The notes beneath the pieces are model-generated. The model saw nothing but the letters and a program-made list of their open reading frames with translations. It had not been told where the DNA came from and ran no database searches. DNA of 64,000 nt from NCBI GenBank assembly GCA_023241745.1, contig JALQCY010000001.1:62001-126000 (forward strand), given 5' to 3'. This stretch comes from Isoptericola peretonis (GTDB taxonomy: Bacteria; Actinomycetota; Actinomycetes; Actinomycetales; Cellulomonadaceae). Within the stretch, counting starts at the first letter, position 1. Each line of letters opens with the position of its first letter. Position numbers and translations under genes: made by a program. Shown piece after piece: positions 17,844 to 26,886 of this stretch.

Positions 17844-18701
17844 TCAGCCGACCAGCGCGGCGTCGTCCTGCTCGACGGCGGCGGCCCACTCGCGCTTGCG
17901 GGCACGCCAGTCCTCGTCGTCGCTGCCCCGGCGCCAGTAGCCCGACGCCGACAGCAGCTCGCGCGGCACGCCGAGCTCGGCGCGCACCCAGCGCCGCAGG
18001 TCGCGCACGCAGCCCGCCTCGCCGTGCAGGAAGACGTGCGGTGCCCCGGCGGGGAACGCGCCCGCCGCGCGCGCCTCGCGGACCGCGTCGGCAAGGTCGG
18101 CGTCGCCGCGGTGCAGCCAGGTGAGGGTCAGGTCGGCCGCGGTCTCCAGCGGCTGCTCGTCCTCGGGGCCGGGCACCTCCACGACGGCGTGCGCGACGGC
18201 GCCGGCCGGCAGCGCCTCGAGGGCGGCCGCGATCGCGGGCAGCGCCGAGTCGTCGCCGACGAGCAGGTGCCAGGGCGCGGACGGCTCCGGGGCGTACCCG
18301 CCGCCGGGGCCCATGAAGGTGACGGGCTCCCCCGGCTGCACCCGTGCGGCCCACGGGCCACCCACGCCCTCGTCCCCGTGCACCACGAGGTCCAGGTCCC
18401 ACTCGGTCAGCTCCGGAGGGGTCGCTTCGCGCACCGCGCGGACCGTGTACGCGCGCAGCAGGGGCCGGCCGTCGGACAGCTCGCCGAGCACCAGCTTGAC
18501 GTAGCTGTCCGTGTGCCCGGTCGGGCCGAGGGCGGCGAGCTCGGGGCCGGCGATCGTCACGCGCACCAGGTGCGGCGTGAGGCGGCGCACGGCCGAGACG
18601 GTCGCGTGCCGGGGGGTGCGCTTGCGGGCCGCGGCGGGCTCCGCGGGCTCCGGCGTCGTCGCAGGCATGGTCTCCGTGGTCTCGCGCGTCGTCTCAGGCA
18701 T
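17844..18701 (-). CDS. siderophore-interacting protein, FAD-dependent ferric reductase family
   Basis: 285 aa from ATG 18701, with a Thr/Glu-rich N-tail of about 25 residues. ViuB/SIP family proteins reduce Fe(III)-siderophores in the cytoplasm with NAD(P)H or ferredoxin. PLLRAYTVRAV is the FAD-binding RxYT-R motif. LDLVVHGDEGVGGPWA follows, then the NAD-binding half with HLLVGDDSALPAIAAALEAL, HVFLHGEAGCVRDLRRW and the C-terminal YWRRGSDDEDWRARKREW typical of the family. A DtxR/IdeR-like iron box overlaps its promoter. No siderophore synthesis or uptake genes are nearby. Confidence 0.9.
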   Translation of the reverse strand: MPETTRETTETMPATTPEPAEPAAARKRTPRHATVSAVRRLTPHLVRVTIAGPELAALGPTGHTDSYVKLVLGELSDGRPLLRAYTVRAVREATPPELTEWDLDLVVHGDEGVGGPWAARVQPGEPVTFMGPGGGYAPEPSAPWHLLVGDDSALPAIAAALEALPAGAVAHAVVEVPGPEDEQPLETAADLTLTWLHRGDADLADAVREARAAGAFPAGAPHVFLHGEAGCVRDLRRWVRAELGVPRELLSASGYWRRGSDDEDWRARKREWAAAVEQDDAALVG

Positions 18702-18703
18702 GG

Positions 18704-18722
18704 TGAGGTGAGCCTAACCCCC
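18704..18722 (-). promoter_or_regulatory. DtxR/IdeR-like iron box overlapping a TAGGCT -10
   Basis: The minus-strand 19-mer GGGGGTTAGGCTCACCTCA agrees with the known consensus TTAGGTTAGGCTAACCTAA at 14 of 19 positions, including the unbroken GGTTAGGCT core. It ends 2 nt before the ATG. The TAGGCT inside it is 9 nt from the start, so bound repressor would block the promoter when iron is ample. Confidence 0.55.
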
Positions 18723-18813
18723 GCGTCGCCCGCCGCCCGTGGTGACGTCGCTCACGCCGTCCGGTGCGTGGACCCGGTGGTGACGGTCCGGACCCCGTTG
18801 ACATGATCGGCCG

Positions 18814-19770
18814 ATGAGCACCCCATCCGTCGCCGAGGCCGCCGCCGACACCCTGCGCGCCTGGGCCCTCGACGAGGACCTGAGGTCGCGCGTGCTGGGC
18901 GACGGCACGACGGCGGCGCTGGCTCAGCGGGTCGCGCGCCGCTACGTCGCGGGCGAGACCGTCGGTTCGGCTCTGGCCGCGATCCGCGCCGGTGCCCGGC
19001 GCGGGCACCTCGCCAGCGTCGAGCTCGTCGGGGAGAGCGTCCGGGACGCCGAGGTCGCCGAGCGCGAGACCCGGGCCTTCCTCGACCTCGTCGAGGCGCT
19101 CCGGGACGAGCCGACGCCCACGACGGTCTCCTTCGACCTGTCGCACGTCGGGTCGCTGGTCGACCCGGACCTCGGGCTGCGCAACGCCCGGAGGCTCGCC
19201 GAGGCCTCGGCGTCCCTCGGCACCGCGCTGATGGTCTCCGCCGAGGGCTCGGACCGCACTGACCTCGTCCTCGACCTCTACGAGGCCCTCGCGGCCGACT
19301 TCCCGCACGTCGGCATCACGCTCCAGGCGAGGCTGCGCCGGACGGCCGCCGACCTCCGGCGGGTCCTCGAGCTGCCGGGCACCGTCCGGCTCGTCAAGGG
19401 CGCGTTCCTGGAGCCCGACGACGTCGCGCACCGCCGCGGCAGCACCGGACTGGCCGACGCCTACCTCGCGCTGGTGGCCGCGGCCCTGGACGCCGGTCAC
19501 CCGCTGGCGATCGCGACGCACGACGCCGACCTCGTCGGTCAGCTCGTCGAGGCGCACGGCCCCCGGCTCCGGGCGCCGGGGGTGGAGCTCGAGATGCTCC
19601 GCGGGCTCGGCACGTCGCTGCTCGACCGGCTCCACACCGACGGCCACCGCACGCGCGAGTACGTCGTCTTCGGGACCGAGTGGTGGCTCTACGCCCTGAA
19701 CCGGATCGCCGAGGACCCCGCCGACCGCGTCCTGACCGCCCTCGCCGACCTCGGCGCGCCTCGCACCTAG
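18814..19770 (+). CDS. proline dehydrogenase (monofunctional)
   Basis: 318 aa from ATG 18814. FAD-dependent oxidation of L-proline to pyrroline-5-carboxylate in a TIM barrel. Family features are TVSFDLSHVGSLVDP, LVKGAFLEPDDVAHRRG (the FAD-contacting KGA-E strand), LAIATHDADLV, EMLRGLGTSLL and YVVFGTEWWLYALNRIAEDP near the end, matching the proline-binding helix. The second enzyme, P5C dehydrogenase, is not in the window. A CATGAT hexamer 6 nt before the ATG may be a weak leaderless -10. It stands alone, convergent with the ABC permease gene. Confidence 0.88.
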   Translation: MSTPSVAEAAADTLRAWALDEDLRSRVLGDGTTAALAQRVARRYVAGETVGSALAAIRAGARRGHLASVELVGESVRDAEVAERETRAFLDLVEALRDEPTPTTVSFDLSHVGSLVDPDLGLRNARRLAEASASLGTALMVSAEGSDRTDLVLDLYEALAADFPHVGITLQARLRRTAADLRRVLELPGTVRLVKGAFLEPDDVAHRRGSTGLADAYLALVAAALDAGHPLAIATHDADLVGQLVEAHGPRLRAPGVELEMLRGLGTSLLDRLHTDGHRTREYVVFGTEWWLYALNRIAEDPADRVLTALADLGAPRT

Positions 19771-19777
19771 TCGCACG

Positions 19778-21382
19778 TCACCCGCGGGCGAACCGTCGCA
19801 GCCCCGCGGCCGACAGCCCTGCGGCGACGGCGACCGCCACGGCCGCCGTCCCGGGCCCCCACGACGCCTGGTGCAGCAGCCACGCCACCGCGACCACCAC
19901 CAGCCACCCGCGCACGTACCAGGCGCCCAGCACGAGCATCGACATGTCGCCGTTCGGCGTCATCATCGGCGTGAAGAGCCCGGGCGGGGCCGCCGTCGCC
20001 CCGGCCACCCAGACGCGCGCGGCGAGCACGAGCAGGACGACGGACACCAGGCCCGCGAGGGCCGCTCCCCCGCCCCCGGTCGCTGCGGCGACCAGGCCCA
20101 CGAGCAGGGCCACGAGCAGCGCCACGGTCCCCGGCACGACGGCGTGCCCCGCGACCGCGCGGGTCGTCGACCCGGGCAGGAGGCCGCCCGGCCGAGGCTG
20201 GGCGGCGAACGCGTGCAGCCCGTCCGCCCAGGTGCGCGCCGCGGCGTACAGCGCGGCGGCGCCCAGCACCGAGGCCAGGGCCGGTCCGCCGTCCGCGCCC
20301 GCCCGGACCAGCAGCGACCCCGCCAGGCCCACGGCCAGCGAGCCCGCGAGCGCGGCGGGCCGGCGGCGTAGTCCCAGCAGGTCGCGCGCCGCCAGCGGGG
20401 CCCGGCGCAGGAGGCCGGCCGGCAGCCCTGCGGCGCGCCCGGCGTACACCCGCGGCCCGAGCACGTCGGCCACGGCGCCGGACTCGCCGCCCACCAGCCC
20501 GCGGCCCGCGGTCACGGTGCGTGCCTGCGCCGCGGCCGCCCGGTCCACGTCGAGCTCGCCGGGGAGCACCCGCACCACGAGCCAGGCGCACGTCAGGCCC
20601 ACCAGCACCGCGAGCAGCACCGGCACCGGACCGGCGGCCGCCGACCCGCACCAGGGTCCCGGCGGGCACCCGAGGGCCACGGCCCGCGCGCCGAGCCCTG
20701 TCGCCGTCCCCACCAGCCCGAGCAGGCCGAGGGCCAGCAGCACGGCGGTCACGCCCCCGGCCGCCCGGCGCCGCCGTGGCGCCTGCGCCGCGACGGCGAC
20801 CGCCAGCGGCACCTGGGCCGCCGCCGCGGCGACGACGGCTGCCGCAGCGAGGGCCTCGGCCGTTGCCCCGGCGGGCGCCGCGGAGAGCCCCTGCGCCGCC
20901 GCCGTGGCGACGAACGCCCCGACCCCTCCGGCGCCTGCCACGAGCAGCACGGCGCGGCGGCGCAGCACGTCCCGCGGGCGGAACTGCCCGGACAGGGTGA
21001 ACGTCGCCTCCGCCGGGCTGGTCCAGAGAGGTCCGCCGGCGCGCGCCGCGGGGAAGCCGGCGAGGCACGCGAGGCCGAGGGCCGCCGCGGCCGCGGCGGC
21101 GAGCGTGGCCCCGCGCGCCGCCGGGTCGTCCGGCAGGGGCAGCGTCGCGACCGCCTGGGCCAGGGCGGACCACAGGATGGGCCCGTACACCAACGCCAGG
21201 AGGACGACCCCGTAGCCCAGGTACACGCGGTCGTGCGGGTCGCCGCCCGACTCGGCCGCGCGCACCACGAGCGCGCGCCGCCGCAGCGAGGCCACCCACC
21301 GGCGCCAGCGCCGGTACGGCACGCGGGCGCCGTCGTCGACGTGCCCGGCCACCGCGCTCACGCGCCCGTCACCGTGGCTCAC
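19778..21382 (-). CDS. ABC transporter permease-like membrane protein (DUF6297-like)
   Basis: 534 aa from GTG 21382. Predominantly Ala/Val/Leu with about twelve hydrophobic spans in two blocks. An Arg-rich cytoplasmic N-tail (RRWRRWVASLRRRALVVRAA) comes first, then DRVYLGYGVVLLALVYGPIL. It has no recognised importer EAA motif. Its partner ATPase gene ends 6 nt upstream, so the pair is an exporter-like or regulatory ABC complex of unknown substrate. The layout resembles actinobacterial DUF6297 proteins, from memory. It is last in the add-deoC operon. Confidence 0.75.
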   Translation of the reverse strand: MSHGDGRVSAVAGHVDDGARVPYRRWRRWVASLRRRALVVRAAESGGDPHDRVYLGYGVVLLALVYGPILWSALAQAVATLPLPDDPAARGATLAAAAAAALGLACLAGFPAARAGGPLWTSPAEATFTLSGQFRPRDVLRRRAVLLVAGAGGVGAFVATAAAQGLSAAPAGATAEALAAAAVVAAAAAQVPLAVAVAAQAPRRRRAAGGVTAVLLALGLLGLVGTATGLGARAVALGCPPGPWCGSAAAGPVPVLLAVLVGLTCAWLVVRVLPGELDVDRAAAAQARTVTAGRGLVGGESGAVADVLGPRVYAGRAAGLPAGLLRRAPLAARDLLGLRRRPAALAGSLAVGLAGSLLVRAGADGGPALASVLGAAALYAAARTWADGLHAFAAQPRPGGLLPGSTTRAVAGHAVVPGTVALLVALLVGLVAAATGGGGAALAGLVSVVLLVLAARVWVAGATAAPPGLFTPMMTPNGDMSMLVLGAWYVRGWLVVVAVAWLLHQASWGPGTAAVAVAVAAGLSAAGLRRFARG

Positions 21383-21388
21383 CGCTCG

Positions 21389-22066
21389 TCACCGCGGTCC
21401 GGGCGCGGCGAGCACGACCTCGCGGCCCCGGTGGGCGAGGTCGGCGCGCAGGTCCGGGTCGTGCGTGGCGACGAGCAACGCCCGGCCCGCGTCCAGCGCC
21501 CCGGCGACGAGGCGCCGGGCGACCGCGCGCCAGCGCGCGTCGAGGCGCTGCTCCGGCTCGTCGAGCAGCACCAGGCGGGCGGGCCGGTAGAGCGTGGCCG
21601 CGAGGGCGAACATCTGCCCCTCGCCCGACGACAGCTCGCCCGGGAGCTGGTCGCGCACCCGGTCGAGCTCCGCCGCCGCGAGCGCCGTCTCCACGTCGGG
21701 GCCCGGGTGCCGCCCCGCCCACGCCGACGCGACGAGACGCAGGTGCTCGGCGACGGTGAGGTCCGGGTAGGCGGAGAGGCCGCCCAGCAGGAGCGCGACG
21801 TCCTCGCGGCGCCGCAGCCGGGCCTCGCCGGCGGGGAGGCCGAGCACGCGCACGCGTCCGGTGGTCGGCTCGTCCTTGCCCGCCACGAGGCTCAGGAGCG
21901 TCGACTTGCCGCTGCCGTTCGGGCCGACCACGGCGGCCGCCTCACCGGGACCGAGCGTCAGCGAGATCGGCGCCAGGACCTGCACGCTGCCGTGGGTGCG
22001 GGTCGCCCCGTCGACCTCGACGAGCGGCGCGGCGACGGCCTCGGGCGCGCGACGGTCAGTAGCCAC
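21389..22066 (-). CDS. ABC transporter ATP-binding protein
   Basis: 225 aa from GTG 22066, overlapping the deoC stop by 11 nt. Walker [12 protein letters not shown] is at residues 47-57. The signature is degenerate (GELSSGEGQ instead of LSGGQ), Walker B is ARLVLLDEP, the D-loop reads EQRLDARW and the H-loop is [10 protein letters not shown] single nucleotide-binding domain that pairs with the membrane protein that follows. The EQRLD wording after Walker B is unusual and I associate it with ATPases beside DUF6297 permeases. Operon position with add and deoC hints at purine or nucleoside traffic, but nothing in the protein shows that. Confidence 0.85.
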   Translation of the reverse strand: MATDRRAPEAVAAPLVEVDGATRTHGSVQVLAPISLTLGPGEAAAVVGPNGSGKSTLLSLVAGKDEPTTGRVRVLGLPAGEARLRRREDVALLLGGLSAYPDLTVAEHLRLVASAWAGRHPGPDVETALAAAELDRVRDQLPGELSSGEGQMFALAATLYRPARLVLLDEPEQRLDARWRAVARRLVAGALDAGRALLVATHDPDLRADLAHRGREVVLAAPGPR

Positions 22067-22787
22067 CGTCGCCGGCCGCCGGCGCGTCGCCCGTGAAGCC
22101 GGCCAGCACGGCCGCCGTGCCCGACAGCCCCAGCCTCGTGGCGCCGGCCCGGACCATGGCGAGCGCGTCGTCCAGGGTGCGGACCCCCCCGGACGCCTTG
22201 ACGCCCAGGGCGTCGCCCACGGTGTCGGCCATGAGCGCCACGGCGTGCACGGACGCCCCGCCCGCCGGGTGGAAGCCGGTCGACGTCTTCACGAAGTCGG
22301 CGCCCGCGTCGCGCGCGGCCCGGCAGACCGCGACGATCTCGTCGTCCGTGAGCGCCGCCGACTCGATGATCACCTTGAGTAGGTGCTCGGCGGGCACCGC
22401 CGCCCGGACCGCCGCGACGTCCGCCCGGACGGCGTCGAACGCGCCCTCCTTGGCCGCGCCGACGTCGATCACCATGTCGACCTCGTCGGCGCCGTCGGCC
22501 ACCGACCGGGCGGCCTCGGCCGCCTTGACCGCAGAGACGTGCTTGCCCGACGGGAAGCCGCACACCGTCGCCACCGCGAGCCGGCCGGCGGCCACGCGGG
22601 CGGCGTGCGCGACGAACGTCGGCGAGACGCACACCGAGAAGACGCCGAGGCGGGCGCCCTCCTCGACGAGCGCGGTGACGTCGGCGGTGGTCGCCTCGGG
22701 CTTGAGCAGGGTGTGGTCGACGTACCGCGCGAGGGTGGCCGCGTCGCCGGGCACGGTGGGCCCGCTGGGCGAGGTCGCGTCGCTCAT
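22056..22787 (-). CDS. deoC: deoxyribose-phosphate aldolase
   Basis: 243 aa from ATG 22787. Splits 2-deoxyribose-5-phosphate into acetaldehyde and glyceraldehyde-3-phosphate. [12 protein letters not shown] at the N-terminus, [28 protein letters not shown] (with the catalytic Lys of LKVI) and [13 protein letters not shown] (Schiff-base Lys) are all intact. [13 protein letters not shown] is the phosphate-binding strand. The ATG overlaps the adenosine deaminase stop (ATGA). It completes the deoxynucleoside catabolic route fed by deoA and PNP. Confidence 0.95.
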   Translation of the reverse strand: MSDATSPSGPTVPGDAATLARYVDHTLLKPEATTADVTALVEEGARLGVFSVCVSPTFVAHAARVAAGRLAVATVCGFPSGKHVSAVKAAEAARSVADGADEVDMVIDVGAAKEGAFDAVRADVAAVRAAVPAEHLLKVIIESAALTDDEIVAVCRAARDAGADFVKTSTGFHPAGGASVHAVALMADTVGDALGVKASGGVRTLDDALAMVRAGATRLGLSGTAAVLAGFTGDAPAAGDGGY

Positions 22788-23902
22788 CGCTGCGCCCCCT
22801 CGGCCCGCTGGTACCCCGGCAGGATGACGTCGTCGACGAGGGCCCGCCGTTCGTCGTGGTGCACGAACGCGCTCCACGCGGCGGTCAGGGTGACGTCGGC
22901 GAGGTCGTCGATGGTCCAGCCCGCCTCCGTGACGAGACGCGTCATCTCGTGCGTCATGGACGTGCGGCTCATGAGGCGGTTGTCCGTGTTGAGCGTGACC
23001 GCGAAGTCCAGCTCCTTGAGGTGCGTGATCGGGTGGTCGGCCACCGACGTCGCCCCCGGCGTCGCGCCGGTCTGCAGGTTGGAGACCGGGGCCACCTCGA
23101 GCGCGATCTGGTGGTCGCGCACCCAGTGCGCCAGGCGGCCCAGCTCGGCGCGCCGCTCGCCGTCGTCGTCGAAGCCCTCGTGGAACGTGATGTCCTCGAC
23201 GATCCGCACGCCGTGGCCGATGCGGTCGGCCTGCCCCAGGTGCACGGCCTCGGCGATCGAGGCCGGCCCGGCCGCCTCCCCCGCGTGGATCGTGGTGGGG
23301 AAGTCCTGCTCGGCGAGGTACCGCCAGATCTGGGCGTGGCGCGAGGGCGGGAAGCCGTCCTCGGGGCCCGCGATGTCGAAGCCCACCACGCCCCGGTCGC
23401 GGAACGCGACCGCCAGCTCGGCGACCTCCTGCCACCGGTCCGTGTGCCGCATGGCCGTCACCAGCTGCCCCACGCGGATGATCTGCCCGCGCGCCGCGGC
23501 CTCGCGGATGCCCTCGTCGATGCCCGCCTGCACCGCCTCGACCGTCTCCGGGAGGGTGAGGCCGCGGGCGAGGTGCTGCTCGGGCGCCCACCGCTGCTCG
23601 GCGTACACGACGCCGTCCGCGGCCAGGTCGAGCACCGCCTCGCGCGCCACGCGGGCCAGCGCGTCGGGCGTCTGCATGACGGCGATCGTGTGGTCGAACG
23701 TCTCCAGGTACCGCACCAGCGAGCCGGAGTCGGCCGCCTCCACGAACCAGGTGCCGAGGGCGTCGGCGTCCTGGGCGGGAAGCTCGTGGCCCACCTCGGC
23801 GGCCAGCTCGAGCACGGTCTGCGGTCGCAGGCCCCCGTCGAGATGGTCGTGCAGCAGGACCTTGGGCAGGGCGGGGATCAGGTCGACGAGGGCTTGCGTC
23901 AT
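22784..23902 (-). CDS. add: adenosine deaminase
   Basis: 372 aa from ATG 23902. Deaminates (deoxy)adenosine to (deoxy)inosine. Zinc ligands and catalytic residues appear in order: [12 protein letters not shown] (H-x-H), [13 protein letters not shown] (His and catalytic Glu), [20 protein letters not shown] and [17 protein letters not shown] (Asp in the TDN form common in actinobacteria). A TAGGTT box 6 nt before ATG 23902 supports this start over in-frame GTG 23908, which abuts the box. It leads the add-deoC-ABC operon. Confidence 0.95.
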   Translation of the reverse strand: MTQALVDLIPALPKVLLHDHLDGGLRPQTVLELAAEVGHELPAQDADALGTWFVEAADSGSLVRYLETFDHTIAVMQTPDALARVAREAVLDLAADGVVYAEQRWAPEQHLARGLTLPETVEAVQAGIDEGIREAAARGQIIRVGQLVTAMRHTDRWQEVAELAVAFRDRGVVGFDIAGPEDGFPPSRHAQIWRYLAEQDFPTTIHAGEAAGPASIAEAVHLGQADRIGHGVRIVEDITFHEGFDDDGERRAELGRLAHWVRDHQIALEVAPVSNLQTGATPGATSVADHPITHLKELDFAVTLNTDNRLMSRTSMTHEMTRLVTEAGWTIDDLADVTLTAAWSAFVHHDERRALVDDVILPGYQRAEGAQR

Positions 23903-23908
23903 GGGCAC

Positions 23909-23914
23909 AACCTA
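23909..23914 (-). promoter_or_regulatory. leaderless -10 box TAGGTT for add
   Basis: TAGGTT on the minus strand lies 6 nt before ATG 23902. Confidence 0.45.
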
Positions 23915-23933
23915 CCGGGCCCGTCAGGCGCCG

Positions 23934-24194
23934 TCAGGCTTCGTCGACGGCGTCGGGGTCGTCGGGGTGCGGCACCTCCTGGCTCTGCTCCACGACGTCC
24001 GCCTCCGCGGCCTCACCGTCGAGGTCCGGGCGGGCGTGCCGCGGCGTGTACTCCTGGGCCACGGCCTCCACCCCGGCCGGGTCGTCGGGGGTCTCCGGCG
24101 CGTCCGGCGCCAGGACGTCCTCGACGAGGCTGGTCGTGTCGTCGGTGCCCTCCAGGCCGGCGTCTCGACCGGCGTCCTCCGGGACGGTGCTCAT
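23934..24194 (-). CDS. small acidic hypothetical protein
   Basis: 86 aa, strongly acidic, with no hydrophobic core or membrane segment, so probably disordered. The start is clear: GGAGG lies 8 nt before ATG 24194. The C-terminal part reads EAAEADVVEQSQEVPHPD. Similar EADVVEQ-x2-EV motifs end many small actinobacterial proteins I cannot name further. It sits between the deoA and add transcription units. Function unknown. Confidence 0.7.
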   Translation of the reverse strand: MSTVPEDAGRDAGLEGTDDTTSLVEDVLAPDAPETPDDPAGVEAVAQEYTPRHARPDLDGEAAEADVVEQSQEVPHPDDPDAVDEA

Positions 24195-24303
24195 GGCGCA
24201 TCCTCCTTCGCGCTCGACGGCGGTGCGCTCCCATCCTGGCCCCGGCCCCGGTGTCGCGCCAGGGGAGGTGGTGCGCCCCGGGAGGCACCAGGCGGCGGGG
24301 GCG

Positions 24304-25152
24304 TCAGCCGCGCGCGTCGCGGGGCAGCAGCGCCCACACCACGTGCGGCCAGCCGCCCAGCGCCGCCGTCGTCCGGGCGCGGTCGACGGCGCTCGCCGCC
24401 CCCGCGCCGGTGAGCGCGGGCGCAGGCACCGCGTGCAGGCGCGCCGACGACGGCTCGTACAGCACGGCGAGCCCGTCGCGGACGGCCGTCAGGAGCACGA
24501 CGTGCCGGGGCACCGCCGCGGCCGGGCCGCGCGCCAGGTCGCCGCCGGTGTACAGCGGGACGGGCACGCCGGCGGCCGCCGCGGCCAGGGCAGCGGCCAG
24601 CACACGGGTCCCGTCCGAGCGCCTCGTCCCGTACCGGCCCACGACCCGGTGGGTGTAGCGGACCCGCCCGTAGCGGGCCACGCGGGCGGCGCCCCAGGGC
24701 GGGGTGCCCAGTGCGGCGGGCCAGAGCGGCAAGCCGCCAGGACCGCGGGTGGTGCGCGCGTGCAGGGTCCGCTGGAGCGCGGCGAAGGATCCCGCGACGC
24801 CGGGCGGCCGGCGGCCGAGCTCGAGCCCGCGCCGCGGGTCGCCCGCGACGAGAAGCATCGCGAGCACCGCCGCCCCGCAGGTGCGCTCGTCGACCTGCCG
24901 CGCCGGAGCGGCCTCGCCGTCGGCGGCCAGCGTCAGTGGGCGGGGCCGGCCGGGGCGGGGCGGGGGCGCGTCCCGGCCGAGCGGGTCGAGCACCCACGCC
25001 CGCTCCGGCCCGGCGAGGGCGGCGAGCGCCGGGACGAGCCCGTCCGGGACCTCCGGGCGGGCGAAGCGCCCCGCGGGCGGCGATGCCGGCGGCCGGCCCG
25101 CGAACGCGCCGACGGCGGCCAGGACGTCGGTCGCCCGCAACGCCGCCCGCAC
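24304..25152 (-). CDS. hypothetical protein with a papain/C39 peptidase-like Cys-His arrangement
   Basis: 282 aa from GTG 25152, 5 nt after the deoA stop. DERTCGAAVLAMLLVAG (Cys 92) resembles the CGPAALAMVL nucleophile helix of C39-type cysteine peptidases. PRHVVLLTAVRDG (His 217) followed by LYEPSSARL (Glu 233 where Asp/Asn is usual) fits the rest of the triad. No signal peptide or membrane span. The sequence is Ala/Arg/Pro-rich with few other motifs. It is last in the BMP-cdd-deoA operon and has no known role in nucleoside metabolism. It could equally be a transglutaminase-like or non-catalytic relative. Confidence 0.65.
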   Translation of the reverse strand: MRAALRATDVLAAVGAFAGRPPASPPAGRFARPEVPDGLVPALAALAGPERAWVLDPLGRDAPPPRPGRPRPLTLAADGEAAPARQVDERTCGAAVLAMLLVAGDPRRGLELGRRPPGVAGSFAALQRTLHARTTRGPGGLPLWPAALGTPPWGAARVARYGRVRYTHRVVGRYGTRRSDGTRVLAAALAAAAAGVPVPLYTGGDLARGPAAAVPRHVVLLTAVRDGLAVLYEPSSARLHAVPAPALTGAGAASAVDRARTTAALGGWPHVVWALLPRDARG

Positions 25153-25157
25153 GGGCC

Positions 25158-26459
25158 TCAGCCGATCCGGTCGAGCACCAGCGCGCCGGCGCCCTCCGGT
25201 GCACGGTCCCCGACCGCCCACGCGCCGTCCAGCGCCGCGCGCGCCCGGTCGAAGCGTTCCGGGGTGTCCGTGTGCAGCGTCAGGACCGGCTCGCCCGCCC
25301 GGACCTCGTCGCCGGGCTTCGCGTGCAGCTCCACCCCGGCGCCCGCCTGCACGGGCTCGTCCCTCCGGCTGCGGCCCGCGCCGAGCCGCCAGGCCGCGAC
25401 GCCCACGGCGTACGCGTCCAGGCGGGTGACGACCCCCGAGCGGTCCGCGACGACGTCCAGTCGTTCGCGGGCCCGGGGCAGCGGCGCGTCCGGGTCGCCG
25501 CCCTGCGCCGTGATCATCCGCCGCCACACGTCCTTCGCGCGGCCGTCGGCCAGCGCGGCCCGCACCTCGGGCTCGGGGACGTCGCGCCCGGCGGCCGCCA
25601 GCATCTCGACAGCGAGCGCCACGGTCAGGTCGACGACGTCGGCCGGGCCGCCGCCGTCGAGCACCTCGGCCGACTCGCGCACCTCGAGCGCGTTGCCGGC
25701 CGTGCGCCCCAGGGGCACGGCCATGTCGGTGAGCAGCGCGACCGTGCGCACCCCGGCATCCGTGCCGAGGTCCACCATCGTGCGGGCCAGCTCACGCGCC
25801 GCGCCCAGGTCCTTCATGAAGGCGCCGGAGCCGACCTTGACGTCGAGCACCAGCGCACCCGTGCCCTCCGCGATCTTCTTGCTCATGATCGAGCTCGCGA
25901 TGAGCGGCACCGACTCGACCGTGCCGGTCACGTCGCGCAGCGCGTAGAGCTTCTTGTCCGCGGGCGCGAGGCCCGCCCCGGCGGCGCAGATCACCGCGCC
26001 CACGTCCTCGAGCTGGTCCATCAGCTCCGAGTTGCTCAGTGCGGCCCGCCAGCCCGGGATCGCCTCGAGCTTGTCCAGGGTGCCCCCCGTGTGGCCCAGG
26101 CCCCGGCCCGACAGCTGCGGCACGGCCACCCCGAACGACGCCACCAGGGGCGCCAGCGGCAGCGTGACCTTGTCGCCCACGCCGCCGGTCGAGTGCTTGT
26201 CGGCGGTGGGGCGCGACAGCCCGGAGAAGTCCATCCGCTCCCCCGAGGCGATCATCGCCCCGGTCCAGCGGGCCACCTCCGGCCGGGTCATCCCGCGCAG
26301 CAGCACCGCCATCGCGAGGGCCGACATCTGCTCCTCGGCGACGGCACCGCGGGTGTAGGCGTCGATCACCCAGTCGATCTGCGCGTCCTCGAGCGGGTGC
26401 CCGTCGCGCTTGGTCCGGATGACGTCGACGGCGTCGAACGGCTCGGTGGCGCTGCTCAT
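25158..26459 (-). CDS. deoA: thymidine phosphorylase / pyrimidine-nucleoside phosphorylase
   Basis: 433 aa from ATG 26459. Phosphorolysis of thymidine, deoxyuridine and perhaps uridine to base plus (deoxy)ribose-1-phosphate. An N-terminal helical domain (VDVIRTKRDGHPL) precedes the phosphate site KHSTGGVGDKVTL and the base site SGRGLGHTGGTLDKLEAI. MSKKIAEGTGALVLDVKVGSG (quoted here as adjoining pieces MSKKIAEGT and VLDVKVGSGAFMK) is typical. The C-terminal beta domain is complete. The start overlaps the cdd stop (ATGA). Confidence 0.95.
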   Translation of the reverse strand: MSSATEPFDAVDVIRTKRDGHPLEDAQIDWVIDAYTRGAVAEEQMSALAMAVLLRGMTRPEVARWTGAMIASGERMDFSGLSRPTADKHSTGGVGDKVTLPLAPLVASFGVAVPQLSGRGLGHTGGTLDKLEAIPGWRAALSNSELMDQLEDVGAVICAAGAGLAPADKKLYALRDVTGTVESVPLIASSIMSKKIAEGTGALVLDVKVGSGAFMKDLGAARELARTMVDLGTDAGVRTVALLTDMAVPLGRTAGNALEVRESAEVLDGGGPADVVDLTVALAVEMLAAAGRDVPEPEVRAALADGRAKDVWRRMITAQGGDPDAPLPRARERLDVVADRSGVVTRLDAYAVGVAAWRLGAGRSRRDEPVQAGAGVELHAKPGDEVRAGEPVLTLHTDTPERFDRARAALDGAWAVGDRAPEGAGALVLDRIG

Positions 26460-26884
26460 GCCTCGCTCCTCCCGCGGTAGCGGTCCAGGTCCGGCGCGCC
26501 GAACGCGTCGGGCAGCACCTCGGTCATGGGCACCACGCCACGTACGGACTCGACGAGCAGGTCCGGGCCGCCGTGCTCCCACAGCAGCTGCCGGCACCGC
26601 CCGCAGGGCATGAGCGTGGCGCCCGTGCCGTCCACGCACGTGAACGCGACCAGGCGCCCGCCGCCGCCCGTCACCAGGGCGGACACCAGCGAGCACTCGG
26701 CGCAGAGCGTCACCCCGTACGCGGCGTTCTCCACGTTGCAGCCCACCACGACCCGCCCGTCGTCGACGAGCGCCGCCGCACCGACCGGGAACCCGGAGTA
26801 GGGCACGTACGCCCGGCCGACGACGTCGCGCGCCGCGGCGCGCAGCGCCTCCCAGTCGACCGGCGGCACGGGCGTCTCAGGCAT
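26456..26884 (-). CDS. cdd: cytidine deaminase
   Basis: 142 aa from ATG 26884. Zinc enzyme converting cytidine/deoxycytidine to uridine/deoxyuridine. AYVPYSGFPVGAA, GCNVENAAYGVTLCAECSLV (Cys ligand and catalytic Glu in C-A-E) and LMPCGRCRQLLWE (the other two Cys) give the homotetrameric class. The length is normal. It lies 2 nt after the second permease of the BMP importer and overlaps deoA, which takes its uridine products. Confidence 0.95.
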   Translation of the reverse strand: MPETPVPPVDWEALRAAARDVVGRAYVPYSGFPVGAAALVDDGRVVVGCNVENAAYGVTLCAECSLVSALVTGGGGRLVAFTCVDGTGATLMPCGRCRQLLWEHGGPDLLVESVRGVVPMTEVLPDAFGAPDLDRYRGRSEA

Positions 26885-26886
26885 GG

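Noticed and set aside
19680..21215. A 511-codon plus-strand frame opposite the ABC permease
   Set aside because: Ala/Thr/Ser/Pro/Arg-rich shadow. The minus-strand frame has alternating membrane spans and a partner ATPase.
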